A DNA stretch of 64,000 nucleotides, taken from Noviherbaspirillum autotrophicum (GTDB taxonomy: Bacteria > Pseudomonadota > Gammaproteobacteria > Burkholderiales > Burkholderiaceae_D). The position numbers and the translations under genes were made by a program. The notes under the pieces were generated by a model that had not been told where the DNA came from, made no database searches, and saw nothing but the letters and a program-made list of their open reading frames with translations. The stretch spans positions 2,773,195-2,837,194 of the forward strand of contig NZ_JWJG01000028.1 in NCBI RefSeq assembly GCF_000818395.1, given 5' to 3'. Below are positions 18,222 through 27,278 of the stretch, one piece after another. The stretch's first letter is position 1. Each line of letters opens with the position of its first letter.

Positions 18222-19273
18222 GAGCGCATTTCATAAATGCAAAGGGAACATGAGGCTTTATGTAGAGTCGTACGGCCAACTTTGCAACAGTCATGGTGCA
18301 ATCATGGCCGCTCGGTATTCAGTGGATTTACGCCGCAGAATTGTGCAGGCGTGTGAAAGAGGAACGCAATCGCAACGCGAGGTGGCAGAGTTTTTCAATG
18401 TCAGCCTGTCCTTCGTTGAATCTCTTCTGCAATATTACCGTCGCAGCGGGGGTGAGTTGGTTCGGCCGCAGCGCCGGCGCGGCAGGCACGCTCTACTTGA
18501 CGATGCGTGCCGTGAACGATTACGGCACTGGCTGCACGAACAGTCCGACATGACCTTGAAGGAATTGGTCGAGCGTCTGCACGGCTGCACAGGCATGACC
18601 GTGAGCGAGCCGACTATGTGCCGAGTGCTGCATCAGATGGGCATGCGTCGAAAAAAAAGACTGTCCATGCCACAGAACGGGACAGCTTGCGCGTACGTGT
18701 GGCACGCCGCCGATACCGCAGGAAAATCGCAAAATACTCGGTCAAAAGGCTGAAATTTGTCGACGAGTCTGGATTGAACATTGCTATGAGCCGGCGCTAT
18801 GGAAGGGCCGAGCGCGGCAGGCGCGTGCATGATGCGGTTCCCAAGAACTTCGGACGCAATGTCACCATTCTTGGCATGTTGTCCTGGTATGGCATGCATG
18901 CCGTCATGACGGTCGAAGGCGCTACCGATGCCGCCGTATTCCGTGCCTACGTGGGGCAGGTTCTGGCTCCAACCCTGCGACCTGGCGATGTAGTGGTGAT
19001 GGACAACCTGAGCGCGCATAAAATCCAGGACATTGAAGCCATGATTACGGCTACTGGCGCGGAATTAGTCTACCTGCCGCCATATTCTCCCGATTGGTCT
19101 CCGATTGAACCCTGCTGGTCCAAAATCAAAACGCGCCTGCGCGGCATGAAAGCCCGAACCCGTGAAGCGCTAGATATGGCACTGACGAAAGTCATTAACA
19201 AAATCAGTAATAGCGACGCCAGAGGCTGGTTTGCCCATTGCGGCTATTCCCTACACTAATTTGAAAACCGCTC
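18222..19273 (+). mobile_element. IS630-family insertion sequence
   Basis: 1052 bp, bounded by TA dinucleotides (18220-18221 and 19274-19275) as expected for IS630, which targets and duplicates TA. The ends are inverted: GAGCGCATTTTCA-like on the left (GAGCGCATTTCAT) and GAGCGGTTTTCAA as the reverse complement of the right. It lies between the ATPase gene and a decayed IS605-type element. It appears structurally complete. Confidence 0.85.
18304..19259 (+). CDS. IS630 transposase, two frames joined by -1 frameshift
   Basis: The first frame (18304-18753) has the helix-turn-helix part (YSVDLRRRIVQACERG, SQREVAEFFNVSLSFVE). The second (to 19259) has the DDE catalytic part: KFVDESGLNIAM, VVMDNLSAHK and YSPDWSPIEPCW. 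The frames meet at a run of eight A (18651-18658); a -1 slip there joins GMRRKK to KTVHATERDS, giving the sequence expected of the family. IS630 elements are known to use such slippery A-runs, so the product is probably functional, about 317 residues. Confidence 0.88.
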
Positions 19274-19287
19274 TAGAAGAAGACTAT

Positions 19288-20085
19288 CTACACGCCATGA
19301 ATATACCCGCCTCTGAACGCTTCGCGTTGTCGTAGGCGGTTTCTCGTTTCACAGACTGCAGCACACGCGAACCAGACTGCTTTCGCGTGCGTCTGACGCG
19401 CGTCTCCACGAGCGTGGGCGAACCGAGGTCCGCCGGTTCGGAGCATCCCGCCCCTACCTCTTTCTTCTGTTGCTGCTTCGTGGTGACGCCAGCTGTGCTG
19501 GCGCAACCAGGCTGCCGTGTGGTCGTCCTTTGGCTCGATGGCGCCATCGTCGTACGAGAAAGACAGATGCCAGCGGCCGTGCTCAATGGAAAGATGAACG
19601 CTGTTCGGCGGCTGGAATGGCACGTGCACGTGAAACGGGATGGTGCCGACCGGGTGTTTCTGCGTGCCGATCTCGAGCGCATAGTCGCCGGCGGGCACCT
19701 CGCCCTTGCCCACCGCTGGCAGGCGGAACAGTTCACGGGTGATCGACACCGCCCGCCTGCCATGGCGTTGCTTGAACCCTGGGCGGCCCGCCAGCTTTTT
19801 GAAGAAGCGCTGATAGGCCTGGTACCACGTTGCTGCGCCATTGCGCAGGATCTGGCTGGGCATGCTACGGATCCAGTCAATTGCGTTCGCGTGGAAGTGG
19901 CAGTAGACCTGATCAACCGGAGGATGCTGTCCCGCCAGCGCCAGGCACTTGCGCGCGAACGTGCGGAAGTACCGGTCCTCGCCACTGTGGGCGGTGTCGA
20001 TGAATTCCTGCGCGCCGATCCACTGCCAGAGAGTGTCTTGCAGCGCGGGGGCGGGATAGCAGCGCAGGCGTTTTCCGGTTTGCAT
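19288..20085 (-). pseudogene. IS605-type TnpB with internal deletion
   Basis: The first ~195 residues resemble TnpB-type proteins (KRLRCYPAPALQDTLWQWIG, WYQAYQRFFKKLAGRPGFK, FRLPAVGKGEVPAG, RWHLSFSYDD). After DDHTAAWLRQ the sequence jumps, in an adjacent frame, to what looks like the extreme C-terminal tail (SVKRETAYDNAKRSEAGIF). The RuvC nuclease core and zinc finger are missing, so the protein cannot cut. Just to its left lies the IS630 insertion. It is divergent from the tnpA remnant, with 23 bp between the starts, the classic IS605 layout. Confidence 0.75.
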
Positions 20086-20108
20086 GCAGCGATGCGATCT
20101 TGGGCCGC

Positions 20109-20560
20109 ATGGAACCTCAAGCCATCACATCGGCGTCGCATGCCGTATTTGCGCTTCAGCTACCTATCGTGTTCGTCACGAAATACCGGCGCAAGATCCT
20201 GCATCCCGAGACGCAGGACTCCCTGCGCGGTACGTTCGAGGAGATTCTCCTGGAATGGCGCTGCTCGAATTTGGCGCCGGAGAGGATCATGTCCATTTGC
20301 TGGTGAGCATTCACCCGGCGCTCAATATCTCGACGTTGATGAACAACCTGAAGACGGCTACCGCCAGGCGCGCGCAACCGGTTTCCGCAGCATCTCGCGC
20401 AGTGCTACGGGAAGCCGTATTTCTGGCACCGGGCCTATTATGTGGGCAGCGTCGGCGGCGCTTCTCTGGAGGGGGTGAAACAGTACGTCGCCAGCCAGAG
20501 TCAGGTGGAACGCCCGCGGTCCCGCTACCCCCCTCCCGGCTGGCGCCCAGGCAGGGGAAT
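20109..20560 (+). pseudogene. IS200/IS605 TnpA (HUH transposase) remnant
   Basis: Starts with an FALQLPIVFVTKYRRKIL stretch typical of Y1 HUH transposases. The HUH motif GEDHVHLLVSIHP is present but in another frame, and the tail (YYVGSVGG, LEGVKQYVASQ), with the region of the catalytic Tyr, is in a third. At least two frameshifts separate the parts, so no full TnpA can be made. The right end of the element lies around 20560-20575, inside the 3' part of the PhnD-like gene. Confidence 0.8.
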
Positions 20561-21452
20561 GCGTGAAACCTTTATGTTCAAGTTCCTGATAACGTCGTAA
20601 TCGCTATCGTCAATGGGTAGAAAGCGAATGCCATGCATGTCGCCGAGAACGGTTTTACTTGGCTCACTTTGGCGAAAGAAGGTGGCACGAATTTTTTCCT
20701 TCACGTCCTGACATAATTCACCGCGGTAGACAAATGGATCCATCGGTACGGGGGCCGAACGCCACAGCACGCGAAAATCGCCTTTTCTTGCTGTTCCGTT
20801 ATTAACCAAGTAAAAGGTGCAAGCTGGATATGAAGGCAGCGTCTACCCGACCGTCTAGTAGCGCTTCCGCCGCAAGTTGATGACTTCCAGCATATGAAAT
20901 GCTTGCAAAATGGGTGTGCAATGGCCCTTGTAGAACGCGGCCGAAATACAGTCGTGGTATTTTATTCCCGGAAGTGCTTTCAGGGTCCACTAGTGCCAGG
21001 CGCTTTCCCCTCAAGTCGTCATACGTCCGGAAAGGCTTCTTGGCCAGTACAACCAGCATCGAATAATAGAATGCGCCCTCTTCCTGAAATGTACTTGCCT
21101 GTTGAGAGAAAGTGGCGAAAGGTGTGATTTTTGAGTTTCTTCCCTTTACGGCAATATACGCTGCCGGGCCAAGCCGTGCGACATGGACCGCGCCACTGGT
21201 GAGCGCTTCAATCACTGCGCCGTATGAAGCTGGCGTCACAACATCCACCGGCACACCAAGAGATTCACTTAATTCCGTCAACAGCGGCCGGAATCGCGTA
21301 AGGTCCTGTTCGACGCTACCTTCAGGCACCATGGAATAAACGAGACGCTTTGGCCTTTCACAGCCAGAGGCGCTAGAACCCACCACGCCCATCAGCACTA
21401 GCGGCATGAAAAAAGAGAAAAGGAACCTTACCAACGGCTTATGCATAAGCAC
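20555..21452 (-). pseudogene. PhnD-type binding lipoprotein, frameshifted and 3'-truncated
   Basis: Periplasmic phosphate/phosphite/phosphonate-binding family. A signal peptide precedes the Cys of SSASGC; then come LVYSMVPEGSVEQDLTRF, ARLGPAAYIAV and GKRLALVDPESTSGNKIPRL, all typical. The first frame ends at 20802 (SSLHLLLG), while the sequence continues in the next frame as TFYLVNNGTARKGDFRVLWR. Removing one base (about 20819) restores SSL-TFYLVNN, so a single-base insertion (or sequencing error) breaks it. The last codons run into the IS605-type end. The start overlaps the stop of the GGDEF-EAL gene, so it probably fed a signal to that receptor. Confidence 0.8.
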
Positions 21453-23802
21453 GCATACTCTCTACAGGAAGACGGCCGAAATTTTGCAAGCTCACAGCAA
21501 CATCTGACGCCGGAGCGGGCCGATGAAAATAGAATCCCTGTACTTCGTCACAACCGGCCGTTTTTAAATGCACGACTTGCTCTTTTGTCTCAACACCTTC
21601 AGCGACGACTTTCAAGCCGAGATTGTGGGACAGGGCGATCGTTGAGGAGACGATCATCGCATCGCTCGTATCGTTACGGATGTCGCGAATAAAGGACCGA
21701 TCAATTTTCACCGCACTGATCGGCAACTGCTTCAAATGGCTGAGGCCGGAAAAACCCGTGCCATAATCGTCCAGAGAAATTTGAATGCCTGCTTGCTGAA
21801 GCTTTTCCAATACGCGTTGCGCCGTCTCCGGGCACTCCAGAAAACAGCTTTCGGTCACTTCTATCTCAATTAGCTCTACCGGGATATTTTTTTCCCGGAT
21901 ATTGCTCAAGATGACGTCCACCAGGCTGTCATCAGACAACTGCCTGGCGGATATATTGATGGCAACTGGTAAGAGAGGATTTCCGGCGTCACGCCACTGC
22001 GCAAGCTGTGTGCACACTGCCGTGACGATCCAATGCCCCAACGGCGTAATGTAATTATGCTCTTCTGCAATGCCGATAAAATCGCCAGGAAAAATCAGGC
22101 CATGTTTGGGATGCTGCCAGCGCAGTAATGCCTCCATGCCGACGGGGCGAAGATCCTTAAGGGAAATGCGCATTTGATAATGAAGACAGAACTCGTTGTC
22201 CCTGATCGCACGTCGGAAACGCGTGAGTAGTTCCAGGGAACGTGCGGAGGACGTATTAAGTGAATCGTCATAGAAGCGATATTTTCCTCGACCACTCCGC
22301 TTCGCACTGTACATTGCCGCATCGGCATTCAAAATCAGGGTATCGATGTCCTGTCCATCCCTTGGGCAGAGGGCAATGCCGATACTGGGTGTCGTATCAA
22401 CACTATGTCCATTCATCTCAAGATATGGCGCCGACAGGCAATCAACCAGCTTTTCCGCAATCTTGCTCGCCCGCTCCTCCGAGTTCAATTCAGAAACGAG
22501 GATGATGAATTCATCTCCACCAAATCGGGCCACCAAATCGTACTCGCGCAATGCGCCACGCAGGCGTTCTGCCACTGCCTTGAGAAGAAGATCACCGACG
22601 GCATGCCCAAGCGTATCGTTAATTGCCTTGAATTTATCCAAATCCAGGAAGTAGACCGCATATAAATTTCGGCTTCTCCGCGCGCGCGCCAGCTCAACTG
22701 TCGCAAGCTCATAAAACATCATGCGATTCGGAAGGCCTGTCAAAAAATCATGCGACGCAAGCTGGAAGGCTCGTGCCTTTTCCTGCTCAAGCTGTTCGAT
22801 GAGCGCCTGCTTTTGCACTTCCGACTCTGTGAGTTCCTGATACAGCCTGCGCTGGCGTTGAGCCAAAACTGTCAGGCCCGCTGAAAGCAGAATGGTTACG
22901 ACCGACATAAGTATGCCTCGCCAAAGGTAGCTTCGGTGACGCTCCGTCAACTCCCCCTCCACGGCAACACTGTCTCGTGTAATGGCAACTGCGATCGGAA
23001 ACCGATCCAATATGTGGTAGCTCCCAATGCGGGTAATATTATTTGCCTGCGATGCTACTTCGATGCGTCCCAATTTCTTGCCGCGGCCAATGACGCCGCT
23101 GTAACTCGACAGGGCATCATGGTCGCTATCTGACACCATTCCACCGCGTATTTCAAACAGCTGCTGCCCATGAAAATCCAGCACTTCCAATGCGGTATCT
23201 TTACTACTGGTCGACTCTTTATATAAGCGTAGAAGATAGCCAAGATCGATATTTGCGGCGAATACACCGATTGGCTCGTCGCCGGAGACAATTGGTACCG
23301 CGACGGGAATGGTCCAATTTGCCGCTGGCCGCCCGATGAAAGGACGACGTTGCCTGTGGAGCGCGCTGCTGTCCTGCAGGACGACACGGACTAGCTCCCG
23401 CATTTCAGGCTCTATCTCGCCACGTGATGATACGTACTTCAGCTCGGCGTTCGAACCGAAAACCGCAAGCCGCAAATACGCGGAGTCCCCAAAGGTAAGG
23501 GGTGCAGGAATCGATGGCGTGTCGCCATTCGGTTTCAGTGCACTGCTGCTTAACTGTGCGTACAGAAGCGCACGTCCAAAGACCTCGTCGATGTCGGCGG
23601 CGACAATAGAAGAGATATTTTGGCTCGCCAGAATCGATTGCTCTACCGCTTGCCGCCTTTCGCCCAGCACTAAAGAAATGGTGATCAGCCATATGATTGC
23701 AAGACAAAGTACGGCGAGGAGGATAGTGCCGACGACAAGCCAGCGCCCCTCTTGCGCAATTGATTTTAAGGTACTGAACTTGAACGGCTGATACAAAATC
23801 AT
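21439..23802 (-). CDS. Membrane GGDEF-EAL c-di-GMP signalling protein
   Basis: A 787-residue inner-membrane protein. Helix 1 (about 23-45) and helix 2 (about 293-315) enclose a ~250-residue periplasmic sensor of Cache type (PAANWTIPVAVPIVSGDEPIGVF). The GGDEF domain has an intact active site (ARFGGDEFIIL) and an inhibitory RxxD five residues before it (REYD). The EAL domain begins GMEALLRWQHPKHG and keeps the later DDYGTG and EGVETKEQ motifs. Both making and breaking of c-di-GMP are possible. Its stop overlaps the start of the PhnD-like lipoprotein, which suggests sensing of a phosphorus-containing ligand; this is inference. Confidence 0.92.
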   Translation of the reverse strand: MILYQPFKFSTLKSIAQEGRWLVVGTILLAVLCLAIIWLITISLVLGERRQAVEQSILASQNISSIVAADIDEVFGRALLYAQLSSSALKPNGDTPSIPAPLTFGDSAYLRLAVFGSNAELKYVSSRGEIEPEMRELVRVVLQDSSALHRQRRPFIGRPAANWTIPVAVPIVSGDEPIGVFAANIDLGYLLRLYKESTSSKDTALEVLDFHGQQLFEIRGGMVSDSDHDALSSYSGVIGRGKKLGRIEVASQANNITRIGSYHILDRFPIAVAITRDSVAVEGELTERHRSYLWRGILMSVVTILLSAGLTVLAQRQRRLYQELTESEVQKQALIEQLEQEKARAFQLASHDFLTGLPNRMMFYELATVELARARRSRNLYAVYFLDLDKFKAINDTLGHAVGDLLLKAVAERLRGALREYDLVARFGGDEFIILVSELNSEERASKIAEKLVDCLSAPYLEMNGHSVDTTPSIGIALCPRDGQDIDTLILNADAAMYSAKRSGRGKYRFYDDSLNTSSARSLELLTRFRRAIRDNEFCLHYQMRISLKDLRPVGMEALLRWQHPKHGLIFPGDFIGIAEEHNYITPLGHWIVTAVCTQLAQWRDAGNPLLPVAINISARQLSDDSLVDVILSNIREKNIPVELIEIEVTESCFLECPETAQRVLEKLQQAGIQISLDDYGTGFSGLSHLKQLPISAVKIDRSFIRDIRNDTSDAMIVSSTIALSHNLGLKVVAEGVETKEQVVHLKTAGCDEVQGFYFHRPAPASDVAVSLQNFGRLPVESMRAYA

Positions 23803-24008
23803 CGCCCTAGGGAGAAGCAGAAATGCAGTCGATTTTACTTTTGAAATATTTCCGGAGGACTACATTATTGCCATCTCCGTAGCAGCGCAAATAGTCATCA
23901 ATCACGTGTAAAGCGGACAGATTGCCGCTGCTTCGGCGCGGCAATGTGATGGAGCCTATCCAGGCTTAAGCAGGAGGAATATGACAAAAACACGAACACG
24001 TGTTTGGC

Positions 24009-24030
24009 TTGTCATTGAATTGTCATATAT
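24009..24030 (+). promoter_or_regulatory. PHO-box-like repeat upstream of ppk
   Basis: Two direct 11-bp units, TTGTCATTGAA and TTGTCATATAT, start exactly 11 bp apart, the spacing of PhoB sites (consensus CTGTCATAAAT twice). A -10-like TAAACT lies at 24037-24042, at the distance expected when a PHO box replaces the -35. It is 39 bp upstream of the ppk start. Confidence 0.7.
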
Positions 24031-24068
24031 GCATCCTAAACTGTAGGGCCCTAGGGATCATTCCTTCT

Positions 24069-26156
24069 ATGAGCGCAAAAATAAAAGCAGTAGCACCAGT
24101 GCTGACTCTACCGTCTACCAACATATATTTAAACCGGGAGCTTTCGCAACTGGCGTTTAACCGCAGGGTTTTAGCGCAAGCAGAGGATGCGACTCTTCCT
24201 CTGCTCGAACGCCTGCGCTATCTGTGTATTGTCAGTAGCAATCTGGACGAGTTCTTTGAGGTTCGTATCGCCAGTCTGTTGGCCCATGATCGCATGGAGG
24301 GTAGAAAGTCCGAGCCCCCGGCGTTGACTGCCGCACTGGAGAGAACGAGCATCGAATGCCACCAACTCGTCGAACGCCAATACGAGTTGCTCAATCGGGA
24401 TATCCTGCCGCAGTTGTCTGAAAAGGGAGTGCATTTATTACGGCATCACGAGAGAAATGATGCGCAACGCGCCTGGGTAAAAGAGTACTTTGATCGCGAA
24501 GTACGCCCCCTGCTAACACCAATTGCCCTCGATCCGGCACACCCCTTTCCGCAAGTCGTTAACAAGAGTCTTAACTTTATTGTCGAGTTATCTGGAAAAG
24601 ATGCTTTCGGCCGTGGCACAGGCATTGCCATCTTAAAGGCTCCACGAGTATTGCCGCGGGTAATTCGCCTGCCTGACCATCTATCAACGAACGGTGTTGT
24701 ATTTTGCCTCCTGTCGTCCGTCATTCATGCACATATTGCAGATCTATTTACCGGGCGCGAAGTCGTTGCCTATTCCCAGTTCCGTGTGACGCGCAACAGC
24801 GACCTGTGGGTCGACGAGGAAGAGGTCAAGAACTTGCGACAGGCATTGCAGAGTGAGCTGCAAAGTCGTCAATTCGGTTTTGCTGTCCGCCTCGAGGTCG
24901 CACGGAATTGTCCTCCGCATTTGGCTTCCTTCCTGCTCGAACAATTCTCCATCGACAAGAGCCGGTTATACGCCGTAGACGGTCCTGTTAATATGGTCCG
25001 CCTGTTGGAATTGATCAATAGCGTCCAGCAGCCGATACTGCATTTCCCCGCTTTCCAGCCCGGGCTGCCGCAGACGCTGGTTGACGGTGACATGTTTGCA
25101 TTGCTGCGCAAGCGCGACGTGTTGCTGCATCATCCGTTCCAGTCGTTTCAGCCGATTGTCGAATTTATCCGTTGCGCCGCGCTCGACCCGAATGTCGTCG
25201 CAATCAAGCAGACCATCTATCGTACCGGCATGAATTCCTCGCTGATGGAGTCACTCATCATCGCGGCGCAGCGTGGCAAGGAAGTGACCGTAATTGTGGA
25301 GTTGATGGCGCGCTTCGATGAAGAGGCAAATATCAACTGGGCCGAGCGGCTCGAGCGCGTCGGTGCCCAGGTGGTTTATGGGGTGGTAGGGCTGAAAACG
25401 CATGCCAAACTCGCACTAGTTTTGCGCCGCGAAGCCAGCGAATTGCGTCACTATGCGCACCTTGGCACCGGCAACTACCATCCGACGACGACCAAGTTTT
25501 ATACGGATTTTGGCTTGCTGACTGCACATCCGGCGCTGACGGCGGAAGTCAATGAAGTCTTCATCCACTTGACCAGCCTTACCAAGCCGAAAAAACTGAA
25601 CTACCTTTGGCTGGCGCCATTTGACTTGCAAAAGGAAATCATCCGCGCCATTCGAAATGAAGCGGCAATTGCGCGCGAAGGTCGCCCTGCCCGCATTATT
25701 GCCAAGATGAATGCGCTGCTGGACGAGTCAGTGATCCGAGCGCTTTATGCAGCCTCTGCCGACGGCGTCAAAATCGACTTGATCGTACGCGGCGCATGTG
25801 CACTCCGCCCCGGAGTGCCGCATCTATCGGAAAACATACGCGTACGTTCGATTGTCGGCCGGTTTCTGGAACATAGCCGCATCTATTTTTTCCGTAACGA
25901 TCGAAAGAATGACGTCTATCTTGCCAGTGCCGATTGGATGAACCGCAACCTCTTCCGACGCGTTGAAGTGGCATTTCCGGTATTGGATCCGAAACTGAAA
26001 CGGCAAGTAATCGCCCAAGGCTTGAATCCCTACTTGAAGGACAACACCAACTCCTGGGAATTGGTATCCGACGGAAGCTACCGCAAGCGCAAGCCCATCG
26101 GCAAGCAACGTGCTTTCTGCGCGCAGCAATACCTCGCGCAGACACTCGGCGCCTAA
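24069..26156 (+). CDS. ppk: Polyphosphate kinase 1
   Basis: A 695-residue enzyme that reversibly makes polyphosphate from ATP. The N-domain opens YLNRELSQLAFNRRVL, with SNLDEFFEVR following. The catalytic core contains RHYAHLGTGNYHP, whose His becomes phosphorylated, and a second conserved block around IYFFRNDRKNDVYLASADW. Length matches PPK1 (~690). The ATG at 24069 fits similarity; a longer frame from 24000 would run through the PHO-box-like repeat. sixA follows by 25 bp and probably shares its transcript. The PHO-box-like element suggests induction by phosphate starvation. Confidence 0.96.
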   Translation: MSAKIKAVAPVLTLPSTNIYLNRELSQLAFNRRVLAQAEDATLPLLERLRYLCIVSSNLDEFFEVRIASLLAHDRMEGRKSEPPALTAALERTSIECHQLVERQYELLNRDILPQLSEKGVHLLRHHERNDAQRAWVKEYFDREVRPLLTPIALDPAHPFPQVVNKSLNFIVELSGKDAFGRGTGIAILKAPRVLPRVIRLPDHLSTNGVVFCLLSSVIHAHIADLFTGREVVAYSQFRVTRNSDLWVDEEEVKNLRQALQSELQSRQFGFAVRLEVARNCPPHLASFLLEQFSIDKSRLYAVDGPVNMVRLLELINSVQQPILHFPAFQPGLPQTLVDGDMFALLRKRDVLLHHPFQSFQPIVEFIRCAALDPNVVAIKQTIYRTGMNSSLMESLIIAAQRGKEVTVIVELMARFDEEANINWAERLERVGAQVVYGVVGLKTHAKLALVLRREASELRHYAHLGTGNYHPTTTKFYTDFGLLTAHPALTAEVNEVFIHLTSLTKPKKLNYLWLAPFDLQKEIIRAIRNEAAIAREGRPARIIAKMNALLDESVIRALYAASADGVKIDLIVRGACALRPGVPHLSENIRVRSIVGRFLEHSRIYFFRNDRKNDVYLASADWMNRNLFRRVEVAFPVLDPKLKRQVIAQGLNPYLKDNTNSWELVSDGSYRKRKPIGKQRAFCAQQYLAQTLGA

Positions 26157-26181
26157 AGCGTATGGCGAGAAAGGAGATGCG

Positions 26182-26649
26182 ATGGAACTCATTTTATGGC
26201 GTCATGCTGAGGCTGAAGCAGGCGACATCGACCAACCCGATGCCGCGCGGGCTCTCACGCCAAAAGGACAGAAGCAGGCAGCAAAGATGGCCGAATGGCT
26301 GGATCGCGTTTTACCCAATACCTGCCGCGTCCTGACCAGCCCAACCACGCGGACTGTACAAACCGCATCAGCGCTGGGACGCAAATTCAAGATCATGCCT
26401 CACCTCGGGCCGGATTCCACGGCCGAAGAGGTATTAGAAGCCGCTCACTGGCCGACCAGCCGAGAGCCGGTATTAATAGTCGGACATCAGCCGTTTCTTG
26501 GCCAAATCGCCGCGTTGCTGATTACAGGTCAGCGCGATGAGTGGACCTTGCGTAAGGGGGCCATCTGCTGGATCGCGCAGCGGGTAAAAGATGAGACGGA
26601 TGCCAATTTCATCAGGGCGGTCATGGGTCCCGACTTGGTCGGAAAGTGA
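26182..26649 (+). CDS. sixA: SixA-type phosphohistidine phosphatase
   Basis: A 155-residue histidine-phosphatase protein. The catalytic motif is LWRHAEAE near the N-terminus (Arg-His pair; the third residue is Ala, as in SixA). LTSPTTRTVQTA and VGHQP, with the second His, complete the active site. It is short like SixA. AAGGAG is 6 bp before the ATG. SixA removes phosphate from phospho-His proteins such as PtsO/PtsN-type phosphotransfer systems; lying behind ppk is common in proteobacteria, linking it to polyphosphate metabolism by position. Confidence 0.9.
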   Translation: MELILWRHAEAEAGDIDQPDAARALTPKGQKQAAKMAEWLDRVLPNTCRVLTSPTTRTVQTASALGRKFKIMPHLGPDSTAEEVLEAAHWPTSREPVLIVGHQPFLGQIAALLITGQRDEWTLRKGAICWIAQRVKDETDANFIRAVMGPDLVGK

Positions 26650-26798
26650 TGCCCACGATGCAGAAGAAATAGCCCCGGGACGTCATGAAGCTCTTTGCAA
26701 CACCGAACACAGAAGCCATTGGCCATTGGTTGACGCCGTGATGCGGCAGGCCCATTTCCCTGCAGCGTTCGTTATGGCGAACAATGGCGAACGCCTTC

Positions 26799-27278
26799 CT
26801 ATTTCAATTTCCTGCAGGAGAGGCACAGCATTACGAGCATGATACCGCTGTAAATCCAATAATCGATCGGTGCCCGCCAAAACCAATGCTTGTGCCACGC
26901 AATCGACTCCGGATGAAAGCGTGACAATCCATACGCAGGATTGAGCACGAACCAAAGGAAGTCTTCGACAATCCAAAACAGCATGATGCAGGCAAGGACA
27001 CGGAGTTCTGCCTTTAACGACCAGCGTCCCATAAAAAACAGTGGGAAATGAAAGAACAGCGCGACGAAGGGGAATACCCAGGCGTGATAGCCGGTCATAG
27101 GACGGCCGCCCCAGAAGATATCAAGCAACCAGTGCTGCTCGATACGCCAGGTCGGCAGGTTGGCAGCCCAGCCGGCGGCACCTTCGATCTGAATTTCGAT
27201 ATTTGCAAAAAAATAGGCGAGAAGAATGACCCATGCCAGCGTGAGCACCAGGTGCAGGCGACGATTAGTGCGTTGCAT
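26799..27278 (-). CDS. Four-helix Trp/His-rich membrane protein of the lipid operon
   Basis: A 159-residue protein of unknown function, the last gene of the plcP-agt-MGDG operon. Four hydrophobic helices are visible (LVLTLAWVILLAYFFAN; AWVFPFVALFFHFPLFF; VLACIMLFWIVEDFLWFVL; YWIYSGIMLVMLCL), with a Trp/His-rich loop IAWHKHWFWRAP. Its ATG at 27278 lies within the end of the preceding gene (14-bp overlap), so the two are coupled; a longer frame starting at 27476 is a shadow of that gene. No family recognised. Its place suggests a role in glycolipid synthesis, transport or regulation. Confidence 0.7.
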   Translation of the reverse strand: MQRTNRRLHLVLTLAWVILLAYFFANIEIQIEGAAGWAANLPTWRIEQHWLLDIFWGGRPMTGYHAWVFPFVALFFHFPLFFMGRWSLKAELRVLACIMLFWIVEDFLWFVLNPAYGLSRFHPESIAWHKHWFWRAPIDYWIYSGIMLVMLCLSCRKLK

